The notes under the pieces were generated by a model. It was not told the DNA's origin, made no database searches, and was given only the letters and a program-made list of their open reading frames with translations. A stretch of DNA of 64,000 nt from Acinetobacter gerneri DSM 14967 = CIP 107464 = MTCC 9824 (GTDB taxonomy: Bacteria > Pseudomonadota > Gammaproteobacteria > Pseudomonadales > Moraxellaceae). The stretch spans positions 1-64,000 of the forward strand of contig NZ_KB849538.1 in NCBI RefSeq assembly GCF_000368565.1, read 5' to 3'. Every line of letters begins with the position of its first letter. Within the stretch, counting starts at the first letter, position 1. A program made the position numbers and the translations under genes. Shown one piece after another: positions 49,658-58,441 of this stretch.

Positions 49658-49888
49658 GTTTTTATCCTGAATTTTACGTTGCCAAATGACGTTTATTTTT
49701 CATCATTTATCATGTGAATTATCCTAATAGATAAACACGCTAAGACATACATATAACTTAATACGCTGAATCATATATATAGGACAATAGGAGTTTTGTT
49801 TTTGTTGTAAACAATGATTTTTCTAAAATTAAATATTCAAATAATAAAAAAATGCAGATCAAACAAAATGCAGATCTACATAATAAGA

Positions 49889-50179
49889 CTAGCCTTGTTT
49901 TGATGCTGGTGGAGCGACGAGAAGCACACAAATTTTACGGACAACGGGCAAAAAGATTAAAACCGTTGGATAGGCAATTAACCAAGAAAACAGCCAAATC
50001 GAAAACCATTTTGCAAAAAAATCTTCACTCCAGCCTAAATTTTTCCACAAATTAATCATCGAAATCGTTGCGCTCATCAAACCCGATAAAAACAAGGGCA
50101 TGATCCATGGCAATGTTTTTGCAGGTAATTTTGGAATCACACCGAGTAACTTATGCGCATTTTTCGACATTCTTAACAT
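49889..50179 (-). CDS. DUF2798 membrane protein
   Basis: A protein of about 96 residues with two membrane helices (WIMPLFLSGLMSATISMINL and WLIAYPTVLIFLPVVRKI), matching the DUF2798 pattern. Function unknown. Starts at 50179 or 50170. Confidence 0.7.
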   Translation of the reverse strand: MLRMSKNAHKLLGVIPKLPAKTLPWIMPLFLSGLMSATISMINLWKNLGWSEDFFAKWFSIWLFSWLIAYPTVLIFLPVVRKICVLLVAPPASKQG

Positions 50180-50201
50180 TTCTCATCATTTAAAAATAGG
50201 A

Positions 50202-50501
50202 TCATTGATTTTTGGCGTGCTGTTTTAGATTTTTCATAAATTGTAAAAATGCGGGATGAAAATCTTGAAATAAAACATGCTCACGATTTTCTAACATGAC
50301 TTCACTAAAGAGCTTTAAACCGACTGCAAATGCTTTGGTCGTTTCCTCATCAAAGAACTTTGCCGCTTGAAGACGTTCAACGATCTTAAAAATGTCATCA
50401 TGATTGCCAACATCAAAGTCTAAGTTGTCGCTATACGTCGATGGCTGTCCTTTTGCATCTTCTAAATGTTGTACAGTCACGTGATATTTATGTTGTTTCA
50501 T
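50202..50501 (-). CDS. DUF3861 domain protein
   Basis: A soluble protein of about 99 residues, MKQHKYHVTVQHLEDAKGQP at the start, which matches the DUF3861 family. Function unknown. The frame extends into the preceding Fur-like gene; AAGAG 7 bases upstream selects 50501. It follows the Fur-like gene after 10 bases and is surely co-transcribed. Confidence 0.68.
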   Translation of the reverse strand: MKQHKYHVTVQHLEDAKGQPSTYSDNLDFDVGNHDDIFKIVERLQAAKFFDEETTKAFAVGLKLFSEVMLENREHVLFQDFHPAFLQFMKNLKQHAKNQ

Positions 50502-50511
50502 AGTCATTCTC

Positions 50512-50901
50512 TTAGTTCGATTTGAACTCGATGTCGAGTAAATCTGCATTGAATTGTTTAAAAACTTTTTGTAAAGACAAAATCAGGGATTGGTGATCAA
50601 CACAGGATAAATCTGCACACTTCAACTCTAAAGTCTTGATCTGGTGTTGGACTGGCAAAGTGTATTTTGATTCTCCTCGGGCAAATGGATCTTGTGAGAT
50701 CATTCCCGTGATTTCTAAATCATTAATCACACGATATACAGTAGCCAAACTGATTTTATTGTCTTCTTGGTAGAGCTGTTGATAGATCTGCTTTACCGAC
50801 ATTTGCTGACGTTGTTCAGATAAAATTTTCATGACCAGAACTCGTGCCTGAGTAACTTTTAGTCCCACACGGCGCAGTTTGTGTTGTATTTCGATCGTCA
50901 T
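50512..50901 (-). CDS. Fur-like transcriptional regulator with degenerate metal sites
   Basis: A 129-residue Fur-fold protein. N-terminal winged helix as in Fur/Zur/PerR (LKVTQARVLVMKIL; ISLATVYRVINDLEITGMIS). The region that should hold the HHDH metal site reads LPVQHQIKTLELKC, and the CxxC structural pairs are reduced to one C-x4-C. Short C-terminus. It may no longer sense metal in the usual way. SD GGTGGAAG. Followed by a DUF3861 gene. Confidence 0.75.
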   Translation of the reverse strand: MTIEIQHKLRRVGLKVTQARVLVMKILSEQRQQMSVKQIYQQLYQEDNKISLATVYRVINDLEITGMISQDPFARGESKYTLPVQHQIKTLELKCADLSCVDHQSLILSLQKVFKQFNADLLDIEFKSN

Positions 50902-50932
50902 CTTCCACCCTTACAAAGCACATTTAGTGGCA

Positions 50933-51481
50933 TCATAAACGCCCAATTTCTACTGCAGCTTGATCAATATTTTCAGCAATTTTTCGGATTTTTTCCGCAT
51001 CCAGTTCCTTCGAACCTAATTGTAAACGTAACGCTGTTTTTAGATTTTCCATAGCTCGATGGATGTCTAAGAACTTGTCATTACTTTGAATTTCACGTTT
51101 TGTTTCAAGCTTTTCAAGGAGCTGTTTGATCATATCTCCACGTTCTTGAAGGCGTAATTTTCCAGCTTCTGTAATGTGATATTGCTTGCGATCGGCTCCG
51201 CTATTTTCTGTAGCAATCAGCCCCATATCTTCCAAAAAGCTTAAAGTCGGATAGATTGTTCCTGCACTTGGTGTATAGCCACCGCCAACCAATTCACTGA
51301 TTTCTTTAATGATTTCATAACCATGTTTCGGTGATTGATTGATCAGATAAAGGACCAAACCTTTCATTCGACCCGATTCAAACAGTCTGCCTCGTCGCCC
51401 ACTATGTGGTCGTTCTGCAAAACTGTCTCCTCGTTCAAAATCCGCTCGTGAATGCAATTTTCGTTGTAATCGCATACTCAT
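50933..51481 (-). CDS. PadR family regulator, YqjI-like
   Basis: A 182-residue regulator. Arg/Gly-rich N-terminus without YqjI's His-rich tail, then a PadR winged helix (MKGLVLYLINQSPKHGYEII; GYTPSAGTIYPTLSFLEDMG) very like that of nickel-responsive YqjI, and a C-terminal dimer helix (about 110-180). A perfect TTAAGATATATCTTAA palindrome and further half-sites lie just upstream, so autoregulation is likely. Confidence 0.85.
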   Translation of the reverse strand: MSMRLQRKLHSRADFERGDSFAERPHSGRRGRLFESGRMKGLVLYLINQSPKHGYEIIKEISELVGGGYTPSAGTIYPTLSFLEDMGLIATENSGADRKQYHITEAGKLRLQERGDMIKQLLEKLETKREIQSNDKFLDIHRAMENLKTALRLQLGSKELDAEKIRKIAENIDQAAVEIGRL

Positions 51482-51509
51482 CTCGCTTATATCGATTAAT
51501 TTATGCTTA

Positions 51510-51525
51510 TTAAGATATATCTTAA
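51510..51525. promoter_or_regulatory. Perfect palindrome upstream of padR
   Basis: TTAAGATATATCTTAA, 28 bases before the padR start. Related half-sites follow at 51541-51553 (GTTAAGATATAAC), 51562-51570 (TTAAGATAT) and 51596-51610 (GAGATGTATCTTAAG). Likely PadR operators. Confidence 0.65.
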
Positions 51526-51624
51526 TATATCTTTTGTCGAGTTAAGATATAACAATATTTTTTAAGATATTGAAAATTTAGGATTTAAATATTTTGAGAT
51601 GTATCTTAAGTAAGACAAGATATA

Positions 51625-51647
51625 AAAAAGGACGCTGATGCGTCCTT
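51625..51647 (-). terminator. Intrinsic terminator overlapping the mrr stop
   Basis: AAGGACGC, 4-base loop, GCGTCCTT then T-rich on the minus strand. The stem includes the last bases of the gene. Confidence 0.7.
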
Positions 51648-52566
51648 AAAAGCTTTCTTCATCAAATCGATCTTGATCTATTCTATAAATATGAAAGCTT
51701 CTTTCAATTTGAACACCTAATCCAAATTCTATCATCAGAGTTGTTAGTAGCTCACCATTAATCAAAACAATATCTGAATTTTTGGCAGTTTCTTTTGCAC
51801 CACTACTAAAATCAGATGTAGTAATAAAGACTCCCTTTTTTGCCTTTTTATCAGTCAAAGCTCCTAAAAATTTATGTATTTCAGGTCTATGTACTATATT
51901 TTCCCAACGTTTTGCTTGAATATAAATTTTATCTAATCCCAAGCGGTCTTCACTAATGATACCATCGATCCCGCCATCATTTGTTTTTCCAATAGCTTTA
52001 GCCGCATCTTGATGAGACCCGCCATAGCCCATAGCAACCAATAAATCTACCACAAGCTTCTCAAAAAACTGAGGCGAGTTATTTTTTATTAAATTCAAAA
52101 GTTCTGGTTTTAATGAGGAAATCAGTATATTTGATGTTTTATCTATAATTTCTTCAGGTGTTTGAGTCTTTTCAATACTTTTGATTTGCTCATGTAAATT
52201 ATCTGTCTTCAAATTTTCAGAATTACCTAATTTAAAATCAGAAAAACCTTCAAAATCCATTAAATATTCATTAGTGATCGAATTAAGTTTAGATAAATCA
52301 ATATTTCTACCTAATTGACTTAATTCACAGAATGCTCTTTGAGGTTGATTAACTAAACCTGCTTTGACTAAATATGTTTTTGCCCAAGATACCCTATCTC
52401 TAAAAATATTTTTACCACTAGGTAATGTCGTAGAAAGTTCTTCTTCCGTTAATCCTGATCTTAATGCCAACATTTCTGCAACAACTGAAATTTTAATAGC
52501 TTTCTGTTGCTCAGATAATAATTTCATCAACGGCAACATCAATTGATCATATGTTGGTAAAGTCAT
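51646..52566 (-). CDS. mrr: Mrr-type restriction endonuclease
   Basis: A 306-residue type IV restriction enzyme. N-terminal winged-helix Mrr_N domain (about 1-90, YDQLMLPLMKLLSEQQKAIK) and C-terminal PD-(D/E)xK-like Mrr catalytic domain (about 170-285: FFEKLVVDLLVAMGYGG, DGGIDGII, IYIQAKRW with the catalytic Asp and QxK). It cuts modified DNA from outside. It stands alone between guaA and the PadR gene, with no methylase or partner. Confidence 0.85.
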   Translation of the reverse strand: MTLPTYDQLMLPLMKLLSEQQKAIKISVVAEMLALRSGLTEEELSTTLPSGKNIFRDRVSWAKTYLVKAGLVNQPQRAFCELSQLGRNIDLSKLNSITNEYLMDFEGFSDFKLGNSENLKTDNLHEQIKSIEKTQTPEEIIDKTSNILISSLKPELLNLIKNNSPQFFEKLVVDLLVAMGYGGSHQDAAKAIGKTNDGGIDGIISEDRLGLDKIYIQAKRWENIVHRPEIHKFLGALTDKKAKKGVFITTSDFSSGAKETAKNSDIVLINGELLTTLMIEFGLGVQIERSFHIYRIDQDRFDEESF

Positions 52567-52601
52567 AGGAGTTTTTGAAAATATTTTAATAAATTATATA
52601 C

Positions 52602-52628
52602 AAAAAAAGAGCGCCTTAGCGCTCTTTT
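52602..52628 (-). terminator. Intrinsic terminator after guaA
   Basis: AAAAGAGCGC, 4-base loop, GCGCTCTTTT and a longer T-run on the minus strand, 80 bases past the guaA stop. Confidence 0.75.
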
Positions 52629-52650
52629 AAACATTATTTTTTTCACTGCC

Positions 52651-52713
52651 GCGAGCATAGCTCTTGGCGTAAAATCGGCAAAATGCGTTGCATTTTGAAA
52701 GCCCGATTTTACT
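52651..52713 (-). repeat. Palindromic unit at the guaA 3' end, related to the argS repeat
   Basis: On the minus strand: GTAAAATCGG and CCGATTTTAC arms enclosing CAAAATGC/GCATTTTG (52669-52713), then gccaagagctatgctcgcgg. The core agagctatgctcg is the same as in the argS 62-bp repeats, and in both cases the unit begins at the stop codon. Confidence 0.5.
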
Positions 52714-54277
52714 CCCATTCAATCGTAGCTGGTGGTTTAGATGAAACATCATAAACCACACGAGAAACATCTTTGATTTCATTCATGATACGTGTTGAGA
52801 TTTTATCAACAAGATCATAAGGAAGATGAGCGAAACGTGCTGTCATAAAGTCAACAGTCTCTACTGCACGAAGCGCAATTACCCATGCATAACGACGACC
52901 ATCACCAACAACACCAACAGATTTCACAGGTTGGAATACAGCAAAGGCTTGAGCTGTTTTGTCATACCAACCACTTGCACGAAGCTCTTGCATAAAGATG
53001 TCATCAGCAAGACGAAGAATATCAGCATATTCTTTTTTCACTGCACCCAAGATACGCACGCCCAAACCTGGACCTGGGAATGGATGGCGATAAAGCATTT
53101 CATGCGGTAAACCTAAAGTTGTACCTAGACGACGTACTTCATCTTTAAATAAATCACGGATTGGCTCAACCAATTCAAAAGCCAAATCTTCTGGTAAACC
53201 GCCCACATTGTGATGCGATTTGATCACATGAGCTTTACCTTGTTTGCTTGCAGCAGATTCGATCACGTCAGGATAAATCGTACCTTGAGCTAAAAATTTC
53301 ACGCCATCAAGTTTACGTGCTTCTTCAGCAAATACTTCGATAAACTCACGACCGATGATTTTACGTTTTTTCTCAGGATCAACTTCACCAGCAAGCGCAG
53401 TCAAGAAACGCTCTTCTGCATCAGCACGAATCACGCGAATACCCATGTTTTTAGCAAACATGTCCATCACTTGCTCGCCTTCGTTCAAACGAAGCAAACC
53501 ATTATCTACAAATACACATGTCAATTGATCGCCAATCGCACGGTGTAAAAGTGCAGCCACTACAGATGAATCCACACCACCTGAAAGACCTAAAAGAACT
53601 TTTTCATCGCCGATTTGTTCACGTAATTGTTGTACGCGAAGCTCGATGATATTTTCAGAATTCCAAAGACCACCACAACCACAAATTTTGTGAACAAAGT
53701 TTGAAAGAAGTTGTTCACCTTGCGCTGTATGAGTCACTTCAGGGTGGAATTGAACCCCATAAAAACGACGAGTTTCATCAGAAACTGCAGCAAATGGACA
53801 ACTTGGCGTACTTGCAGTCACTTTAAAGCCAGCAGGAACTTGTGCGACTTTATCACCATGGCTCATCCAAACTTTCAGTTGATTGTTGCCATCGTCCAAA
53901 TCACCGATCAATTGATCACGTGCTTGAATATCAACTTCAGCATAACCAAATTCGTGAACAGTGCCTGCTTCTACTTTACCGCCCAATTGTTCTGACATGG
54001 TTTGCAAACCATAGCAAATACCCAATACTGGCACACCTAAGTTAAATACAACTTCTGGCGCGCGAGGACTACCTTCTTCATGAACACTTTCTGGTCCACC
54101 TGATAAGATAATACCGTTCGGGTTAAATGCACGAATGTCTTCTTCAGACATATCAAAGGCATACATTTCAGAATAGACACCAGCTTCACGTACACGACGC
54201 GCAATCAGCTGACTATATTGAGAACCGAAATCCAAGATCAAGATACGGTCTTGGGTAATTTGAGTATTGGTAGTCAT
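52709..54277 (-). CDS. guaA: GMP synthase (glutamine-hydrolysing)
   Basis: A 522-residue enzyme converting XMP to GMP. N-terminal class I glutamine amidotransferase (nucleophile Cys in GICYGLQ; His/Glu in FHPEVTHT) and C-terminal ATP-pyrophosphatase ([16 protein letters not shown]) plus dimer domain ending IEWE. The ATG at 54277 is used rather than a TTG at 54286. No guaB next to it. Confidence 0.96.
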   Translation of the reverse strand: MTTNTQITQDRILILDFGSQYSQLIARRVREAGVYSEMYAFDMSEEDIRAFNPNGIILSGGPESVHEEGSPRAPEVVFNLGVPVLGICYGLQTMSEQLGGKVEAGTVHEFGYAEVDIQARDQLIGDLDDGNNQLKVWMSHGDKVAQVPAGFKVTASTPSCPFAAVSDETRRFYGVQFHPEVTHTAQGEQLLSNFVHKICGCGGLWNSENIIELRVQQLREQIGDEKVLLGLSGGVDSSVVAALLHRAIGDQLTCVFVDNGLLRLNEGEQVMDMFAKNMGIRVIRADAEERFLTALAGEVDPEKKRKIIGREFIEVFAEEARKLDGVKFLAQGTIYPDVIESAASKQGKAHVIKSHHNVGGLPEDLAFELVEPIRDLFKDEVRRLGTTLGLPHEMLYRHPFPGPGLGVRILGAVKKEYADILRLADDIFMQELRASGWYDKTAQAFAVFQPVKSVGVVGDGRRYAWVIALRAVETVDFMTARFAHLPYDLVDKISTRIMNEIKDVSRVVYDVSSKPPATIEWE

Positions 54278-54402
54278 GACAAACAACTATGCAGGGATCG
54301 GAAATAAGCGCTGTATTCTAGCATTTTTATTCACTTTACGCATATCTTTCGTACACGTTTAACGATCCGCACTTTAGGATAAATTTTAAATAAAAAAATG
54401 CA

Positions 54403-54426
54403 TAAAAAAAGCGCCCGAAAGCGCTT
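54403..54426 (-). terminator. Intrinsic terminator after the DoxX gene
   Basis: AAGCGC, 6-base loop, GCGCTT followed by seven T on the minus strand, about 100 bases past the DoxX stop. Confidence 0.7.
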
Positions 54427-54523
54427 AATTTTCATGTTATTTTTTGAGTAATAAGGCAAATTATTTTAAATGTAATATTTCAATCTCTTATTTCAAAACG
54501 GCTTCAAAACTGTTTTTAAAACC

Positions 54524-54940
54524 TTATTTTTCAATAAAATGATCAAGACTCAATTTACCCGCACCTTGCAACATAAGGAAGAAGAAACCACCAGCCATTG
54601 CAAAGTTTTTCATGAAATTGATCGCATCTTCAGCACCATGATGGAAAATAAAGGCAGTGATAATACTAAATACACCTAAGCCGAGTGCTGCAAAGCGAGC
54701 TTGGAAACCAAATAACAAGGCTAAACCACCACCAAATTCAACTAAAATAGTGACAGGTAATAAGGCAGCAGGAACACCCATCGATTCCATATATTGAGTC
54801 GTTGCGGCATAAGCTGTGATTTTTCCCCAACCTGCAACGAGGAAAATATATGCCATTAAGATACGGGCAATCAGGGTGATGACTGCGTTTACTGTTGGTT
54901 GTTGAACTGCATTTTTTACTAGAACATTTGGGTTAAACAT
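54524..54940 (-). CDS. DoxX family membrane protein
   Basis: A 138-residue protein with four helices (ITLIARILMAYIFLVAGWGK; ALLPVTILVEFGGGLALLFG), typical DoxX/YphA. Function in redox or membrane homeostasis is suggested for relatives but not settled. The frame extends to 55036; the ATG at 54940 has AGG in the right place and begins a family-like N-terminus. Confidence 0.8.
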   Translation of the reverse strand: MFNPNVLVKNAVQQPTVNAVITLIARILMAYIFLVAGWGKITAYAATTQYMESMGVPAALLPVTILVEFGGGLALLFGFQARFAALGLGVFSIITAFIFHHGAEDAINFMKNFAMAGGFFFLMLQGAGKLSLDHFIEK

Positions 54941-55135
54941 TTTCTGACCTATATTTGAATTTTGCTTAATCGATGAGCACATAATAAGAAATTCATTTAT
55001 GAGATACAGCCCTATAAAAAAGACTTGTTGTTGCAAAAATAGAATGATAATTGTTGTATTTTTTTGATATTTGATACTGACTTTAGTAGATTTGACTGCT
55101 AGGATTTAGGCACACTTTTGCGCTACTTTCATACC

Positions 55136-55792
55136 ATGAACTTGTTTGATTTTATATTACACGTAGACCAACATCTTTCTGAATTTATTACAAATTATGG
55201 CACGTGGATTTACGGAATATTATTCCTGATTATTTTTGTTGAAACTGGTTTAGTGGTCATGCCCTTTTTACCGGGTGATAGCCTACTCTTTGCCGCAGGT
55301 GCTTTGGCTGCTTCTACTGGCGCAATGAATCCGTGGTTACTTGGCTTTATCCTATTTGTGGCTGCTGTCTTAGGTGACACGCTCAATTATCATATTGGCA
55401 AATTTATTGGTCCACGTGTTTTTGAAATGCACAATCGTTTTATCAATAAAGAACATTTGATGAAAACGCATTATTTTTTTGAAAAACATGGCGGTAAAAC
55501 GATTATTATTGCGAGATTTTTACCGTTTATCCGTACCTTTGCGCCATTTGTAGCAGGTGCAGGAGAAATGCATTATCGCAACTTCCTTATTTTTAATATG
55601 GTCGGTGCGGCACTTTGGGTGGGTTCATTTGTCACCATTGGTTATTTATTTGGTAATTTACCAGTGATTAAAGATAACTTCACACATTTGATTTTCGGTA
55701 TCATTATTTTAAGTGTATTGCCGGGCATTATTGGTTATATTCGCCATAAATTTTTCAATAAAAAACAGAAAGTGACTCAAGACAGTAAATAA
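55136..55792 (+). CDS. DedA family membrane protein
   Basis: A 218-residue SNARE-associated/VTT-domain membrane protein. Signature FLPFIRTFAPFVAGAGEMHY with the conserved Phe-Arg-x3-Pro-x3-Gly region and GDSLLFAAGALA near the N-terminus. DedA proteins are linked to undecaprenyl-phosphate recycling and membrane potential. The ATG at 55136 is chosen; a TTG at 55118 with AGG 7 bases upstream is possible. Confidence 0.87.
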   Translation: MNLFDFILHVDQHLSEFITNYGTWIYGILFLIIFVETGLVVMPFLPGDSLLFAAGALAASTGAMNPWLLGFILFVAAVLGDTLNYHIGKFIGPRVFEMHNRFINKEHLMKTHYFFEKHGGKTIIIARFLPFIRTFAPFVAGAGEMHYRNFLIFNMVGAALWVGSFVTIGYLFGNLPVIKDNFTHLIFGIIILSVLPGIIGYIRHKFFNKKQKVTQDSK

Positions 55793-55812
55793 TTTCAATT
55801 AAATAAAAGTAT

Positions 55813-55843
55813 AAAAAAGGGCTGAAAAATCAGCCCTTTTTTT
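55813..55843. terminator. Bidirectional intrinsic terminator
   Basis: AAAAGGGCTGA, 4-base loop, TCAGCCCTTTT with T-run, between the convergent DedA and lipoprotein genes. Confidence 0.85.
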
Positions 55844-56234
55844 ATTTTGTAACGACTTGTCGTTTTGGTACATAAGCGCAGTTTTTAAATTGAGCTGCTT
55901 GTGAAAGCGCATCCTGCTGACCGTATAAACGTGAAAGCTCAGTATTTTTAGTATTTGAAGATTGTCCCATGTTGACAGAGACTGATGGTCCGAAGCCCCA
56001 GCCTCCACGTCCCCAACCACCGCCTAAGCCAACACCAACGCCCATACCTGTTCTTTTTGCAGGTTGTACACCATTATCAATGATTTGCTGAATACGGCTA
56101 AATTCACTCGATAATTGGGCACAATTGTATGCTTGATACTGAGTTGGCGAAACGTAAGTTGGTTTAACCGTTGTCGCACATGCACTGAGTAATAGTGCGC
56201 TTATTGCCAAAAGGCCTAAAGAATTTTTTTTCAT
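55842..56234 (-). CDS. Glycine-rich lipoprotein
   Basis: A 130-residue lipoprotein with lipobox LLSAC (Cys about residue 19), a domain with two further Cys (AYNCAQL, FKNCAYVP) and a Gly/Trp-rich middle (GVGLGGGWGRGGWGFG). Function unknown. It lies 13 bases after parA on the same strand. Confidence 0.65.
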   Translation of the reverse strand: MKKNSLGLLAISALLLSACATTVKPTYVSPTQYQAYNCAQLSSEFSRIQQIIDNGVQPAKRTGMGVGVGLGGGWGRGGWGFGPSVSVNMGQSSNTKNTELSRLYGQQDALSQAAQFKNCAYVPKRQVVTK

Positions 56235-56247
56235 AGCAAACTCAAAC

Positions 56248-57084
56248 TTATTGTTTCTCTATCTCATTGAACAATAATTGATAGCTCTGCGTCAATTTAT
56301 GTTCTGGTGATAAATAAATAAGTGGTTGATTTTTATGATGTGATTCTTTCATCAAAACAGATGGTGGCAACATGCTCTTGAGTACTGGTAGGCCTTCGTC
56401 TTTCAATTGTTGAACAACTTCACGTGGCAATCGAGCCTGAGCTTGAAATTGATTGACCACGATACCTTCTATTTCCAAGCGATCATTGTGATCATCCTGC
56501 GTTTCGATGACATTTTCGATGAGCGTTTGTAGTGCCCGTTTAGAAAATACATCACAATCAAACGGAATCAGTACTCGATCAGCCGAAATCAACGCAGATA
56601 AGGTAAAAAAGTTAAATGCAGGCGGAGTATCAATATAAATACGGTCATATTGCCCAATCAATGTTTGCAATGAATCACGTAATTTATAAATCTTATGTTT
56701 GGCTTCTAGGGCATGCTCTAAAGCACCTAAAGTCGGGCTAGCAGGCAATACATCGAGGTTTTTGAAGTTTGATTGATGAATATATTGGCTAAAATCTTTA
56801 TTTCGAGACTTCAAGATCGAACCGAGCGCATTTCCAATCAGCCCTTTTTGTTGAGTCGTGCCCAATACATCTTGGAAAAAGTTTTCGATATTGGGTTCAA
56901 GTGCAGTTTTATCCGCAGAATAAGTTGCCGATTCACCTAAAATATATTGGCTAGAATTGGCTTGAGGGTCTAAATCAATCAGCAATGTTTTTAAATTTTG
57001 CTTTGCGCTGATTGCCGCTAGATTGACAGCAATACTGGATTTTCCTACTCCACCCTTTTGGTTAAAGACCACACGTGTAAGCAT
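56248..57084 (-). CDS. ParA/Soj-type ATPase without a visible ParB
   Basis: A 278-residue Walker-type partition ATPase: deviant Walker A KGGVGKSS (about 10-17), switch motifs [11 protein letters not shown] and [12 protein letters not shown]. No ParB gene or parS-like repeats lie next to it; the neighbours are a lipoprotein and a SirB2-like protein. It may position a protein cargo rather than DNA. Confidence 0.83.
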   Translation of the reverse strand: MLTRVVFNQKGGVGKSSIAVNLAAISAKQNLKTLLIDLDPQANSSQYILGESATYSADKTALEPNIENFFQDVLGTTQQKGLIGNALGSILKSRNKDFSQYIHQSNFKNLDVLPASPTLGALEHALEAKHKIYKLRDSLQTLIGQYDRIYIDTPPAFNFFTLSALISADRVLIPFDCDVFSKRALQTLIENVIETQDDHNDRLEIEGIVVNQFQAQARLPREVVQQLKDEGLPVLKSMLPPSVLMKESHHKNQPLIYLSPEHKLTQSYQLLFNEIEKQ

Positions 57085-57165
57085 AATTCCCTCAAAAAAT
57101 TACAGTTTTGGCTTGTAAGCAGTTTAACCTAGACTGCTTACAAAGAGGTGAATTATGTCTAACAA

Positions 57166-57558
57166 TTAGCCAAAAACAGGCTTAATCTGCACCAATCCAA
57201 TGATGGCAATATAAGCAATAAAGGCGAGCGTAAGCCCTGCACGGCGTTGCACCATTAAAATATTATTATCTTTTTTATAGGCTTTGATTAGCGATGAAAG
57301 CAATACGAGAAATAAAATGATCTTTGCATAAAACCAATTTTCAACTTTAAAGTGCTTCATATAAAGTAAAATCCCGCCAGTCACCACTAAAATGGTTAAA
57401 GCAGAATGCTGCACAGCCACATAAAGTTTTCGTTTATTTTGGTTAGGTTGATCATCTTCAATTCCTTTAAACAAAGTCATTGCTCTCAGAATTAAAACAA
57501 TCAAAAGTAATAGCACTGCAAAAATATGCAATCCAATCAATAGCGCATGTTGGTCCAT
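57166..57558 (-). CDS. SirB2-like membrane protein
   Basis: A 130-residue protein with four helices (LIGLHIFAVLLLLIVLILRA, HSALTILVVTGGILL, AKIILFLVLLSSLIKAYKK, LTLAFIAYIAIIGLVQI), matching the SirB family pattern. Function is unclear in general. Same strand as the BolA gene 12 bases upstream. Confidence 0.65.
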   Translation of the reverse strand: MDQHALLIGLHIFAVLLLLIVLILRAMTLFKGIEDDQPNQNKRKLYVAVQHSALTILVVTGGILLYMKHFKVENWFYAKIILFLVLLSSLIKAYKKDNNILMVQRRAGLTLAFIAYIAIIGLVQIKPVFG

Positions 57559-57570
57559 TCTGTATTTCCG

Positions 57571-57879
57571 TTAAGCTTTGGGTGCATGAGCACATTCTGG
57601 GCTTGCAGGTGCATCACCTTTCCATTCACTTGGAATATAGGCATGTATTGCGAGCGCATGTATTTTACCCGGACTGAGTAAATCGGCTGCTTCTGCATAT
57701 ACTTTTTGATGGCGCTGTACTAAACGTAATCCTGTAAAGATTTCACTCACAATAATCACTTTAAAATGTGATTCTTTTCCAGGGAAATATCCGCCATGAC
57801 CTGCAGATTCATTAATCACTTCTAAATGTGTTGGCGTTAAGCTATTTAAACGCTCAATCAATTGTTGCTCTAAGGTCAT
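57571..57879 (-). CDS. BolA family protein
   Basis: A 102-residue BolA/IbaG-type protein. Conserved SAGHGGYFPGKESHFKVIIVS with the invariant His, then a loop RLVQRHQKVYAEAADLL. BolA partners with monothiol glutaredoxins in Fe-S handling. The frame opens at 57918; the ATG at 57879 follows ggcgga and fits family length. Confidence 0.85.
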   Translation of the reverse strand: MTLEQQLIERLNSLTPTHLEVINESAGHGGYFPGKESHFKVIIVSEIFTGLRLVQRHQKVYAEAADLLSPGKIHALAIHAYIPSEWKGDAPASPECAHAPKA

Positions 57880-58074
57880 AATTTCCGCCCTGAGTGTTGA
57901 AAAAAGTATCTTAACCATAGCTTTCTATTTTTGCTATGGCAAATAGCTTTGATTATTTGAATGATTTTTAATGAGTCTTTGCCTATTTGATCAACATTTT
58001 GGCTATTTTGAGCAGTTGGCCTATGCAATCTGTTTTTATTTTATTCAATCAATCACATTAGTTGTAAAAAATTG

Positions 58075-58102
58075 TTGACCCTGATTTTTGTTAATGTATT
58101 AT
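58075..58102 (+). promoter_or_regulatory. Promoter of the tRNA-Gly pair
   Basis: TTGACC (58075-58080), 16-bp spacer, TATTAT (58097-58102), with transcription starting just before the first tRNA. Confidence 0.55.
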
Positions 58103-58111
58103 AAGCGGCAT

Positions 58112-58187
58112 GCGGGAATAGCTCAGTTGGTAGAGCATAACCTTGCCAAGGTTGGGGTCGGGAGTTCGAGTCTCCTTTCCCGCTCCA
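58112..58187 (+). tRNA. tRNA-Gly (anticodon GCC), copy 1
   Basis: A 76-nt cloverleaf with CCA encoded: acceptor GCGGGAA/TTCCCGC, D-loop agctcagttggtagagc, anticodon GCC at 58145-58147, T-loop ggttcgagtc-type ggagttcgagtctcc. Decodes GGC/GGU. Identical to copy 2, 53 bases downstream. Confidence 0.97.
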
Positions 58188-58240
58188 GATTATGGTTTGT
58201 TTTAAGTGTAAGTTTTAGCAAAAACTGCTCATGGTGTTTA

Positions 58241-58316
58241 GCGGGAATAGCTCAGTTGGTAGAGCATAACCTTGCCAAGGTTGGGGTCGGGAGTTCGAGT
58301 CTCCTTTCCCGCTCCA
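58241..58316 (+). tRNA. tRNA-Gly (anticodon GCC), copy 2, presumed attachment site
   Basis: Identical 76-nt sequence to copy 1. The integrase module begins after it, so its 3' end is the likely attB/attL core of the element. No matching fragment of the tRNA 3' end is seen further right in the window. Confidence 0.97.
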
Positions 58317-58321
58317 GATTC

Positions 58322-58353
58322 AAAAAGCCCTCATCGAAAGATGGGGGCTTTTT
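58322..58353 (+). terminator. Intrinsic terminator of the tRNA-Gly transcript
   Basis: AAAAAGCCCTCATC, GAAA loop, GATGGGGGCTTTTTT, directly after copy 2. Confidence 0.85.
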
Positions 58354-58441
58354 TATTGTTGATTTTATTATATTTTTTGAAAATTCCCCTGTCTTTGTTA
58401 GTCTATTCAATAAAAAAATATTCTTAAGATAATTTGTATTT

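Noticed and set aside
58112..58316. The two tRNA-Gly copies as attL and attR of an element
   Set aside because: Only 53 bases lie between them; this is an ordinary tandem tRNA pair. The integrase lies outside.
58088..58432. 114-codon open frame on the plus strand
   Set aside because: It runs through both tRNA-Gly genes and repeats itself because the tRNAs are identical.
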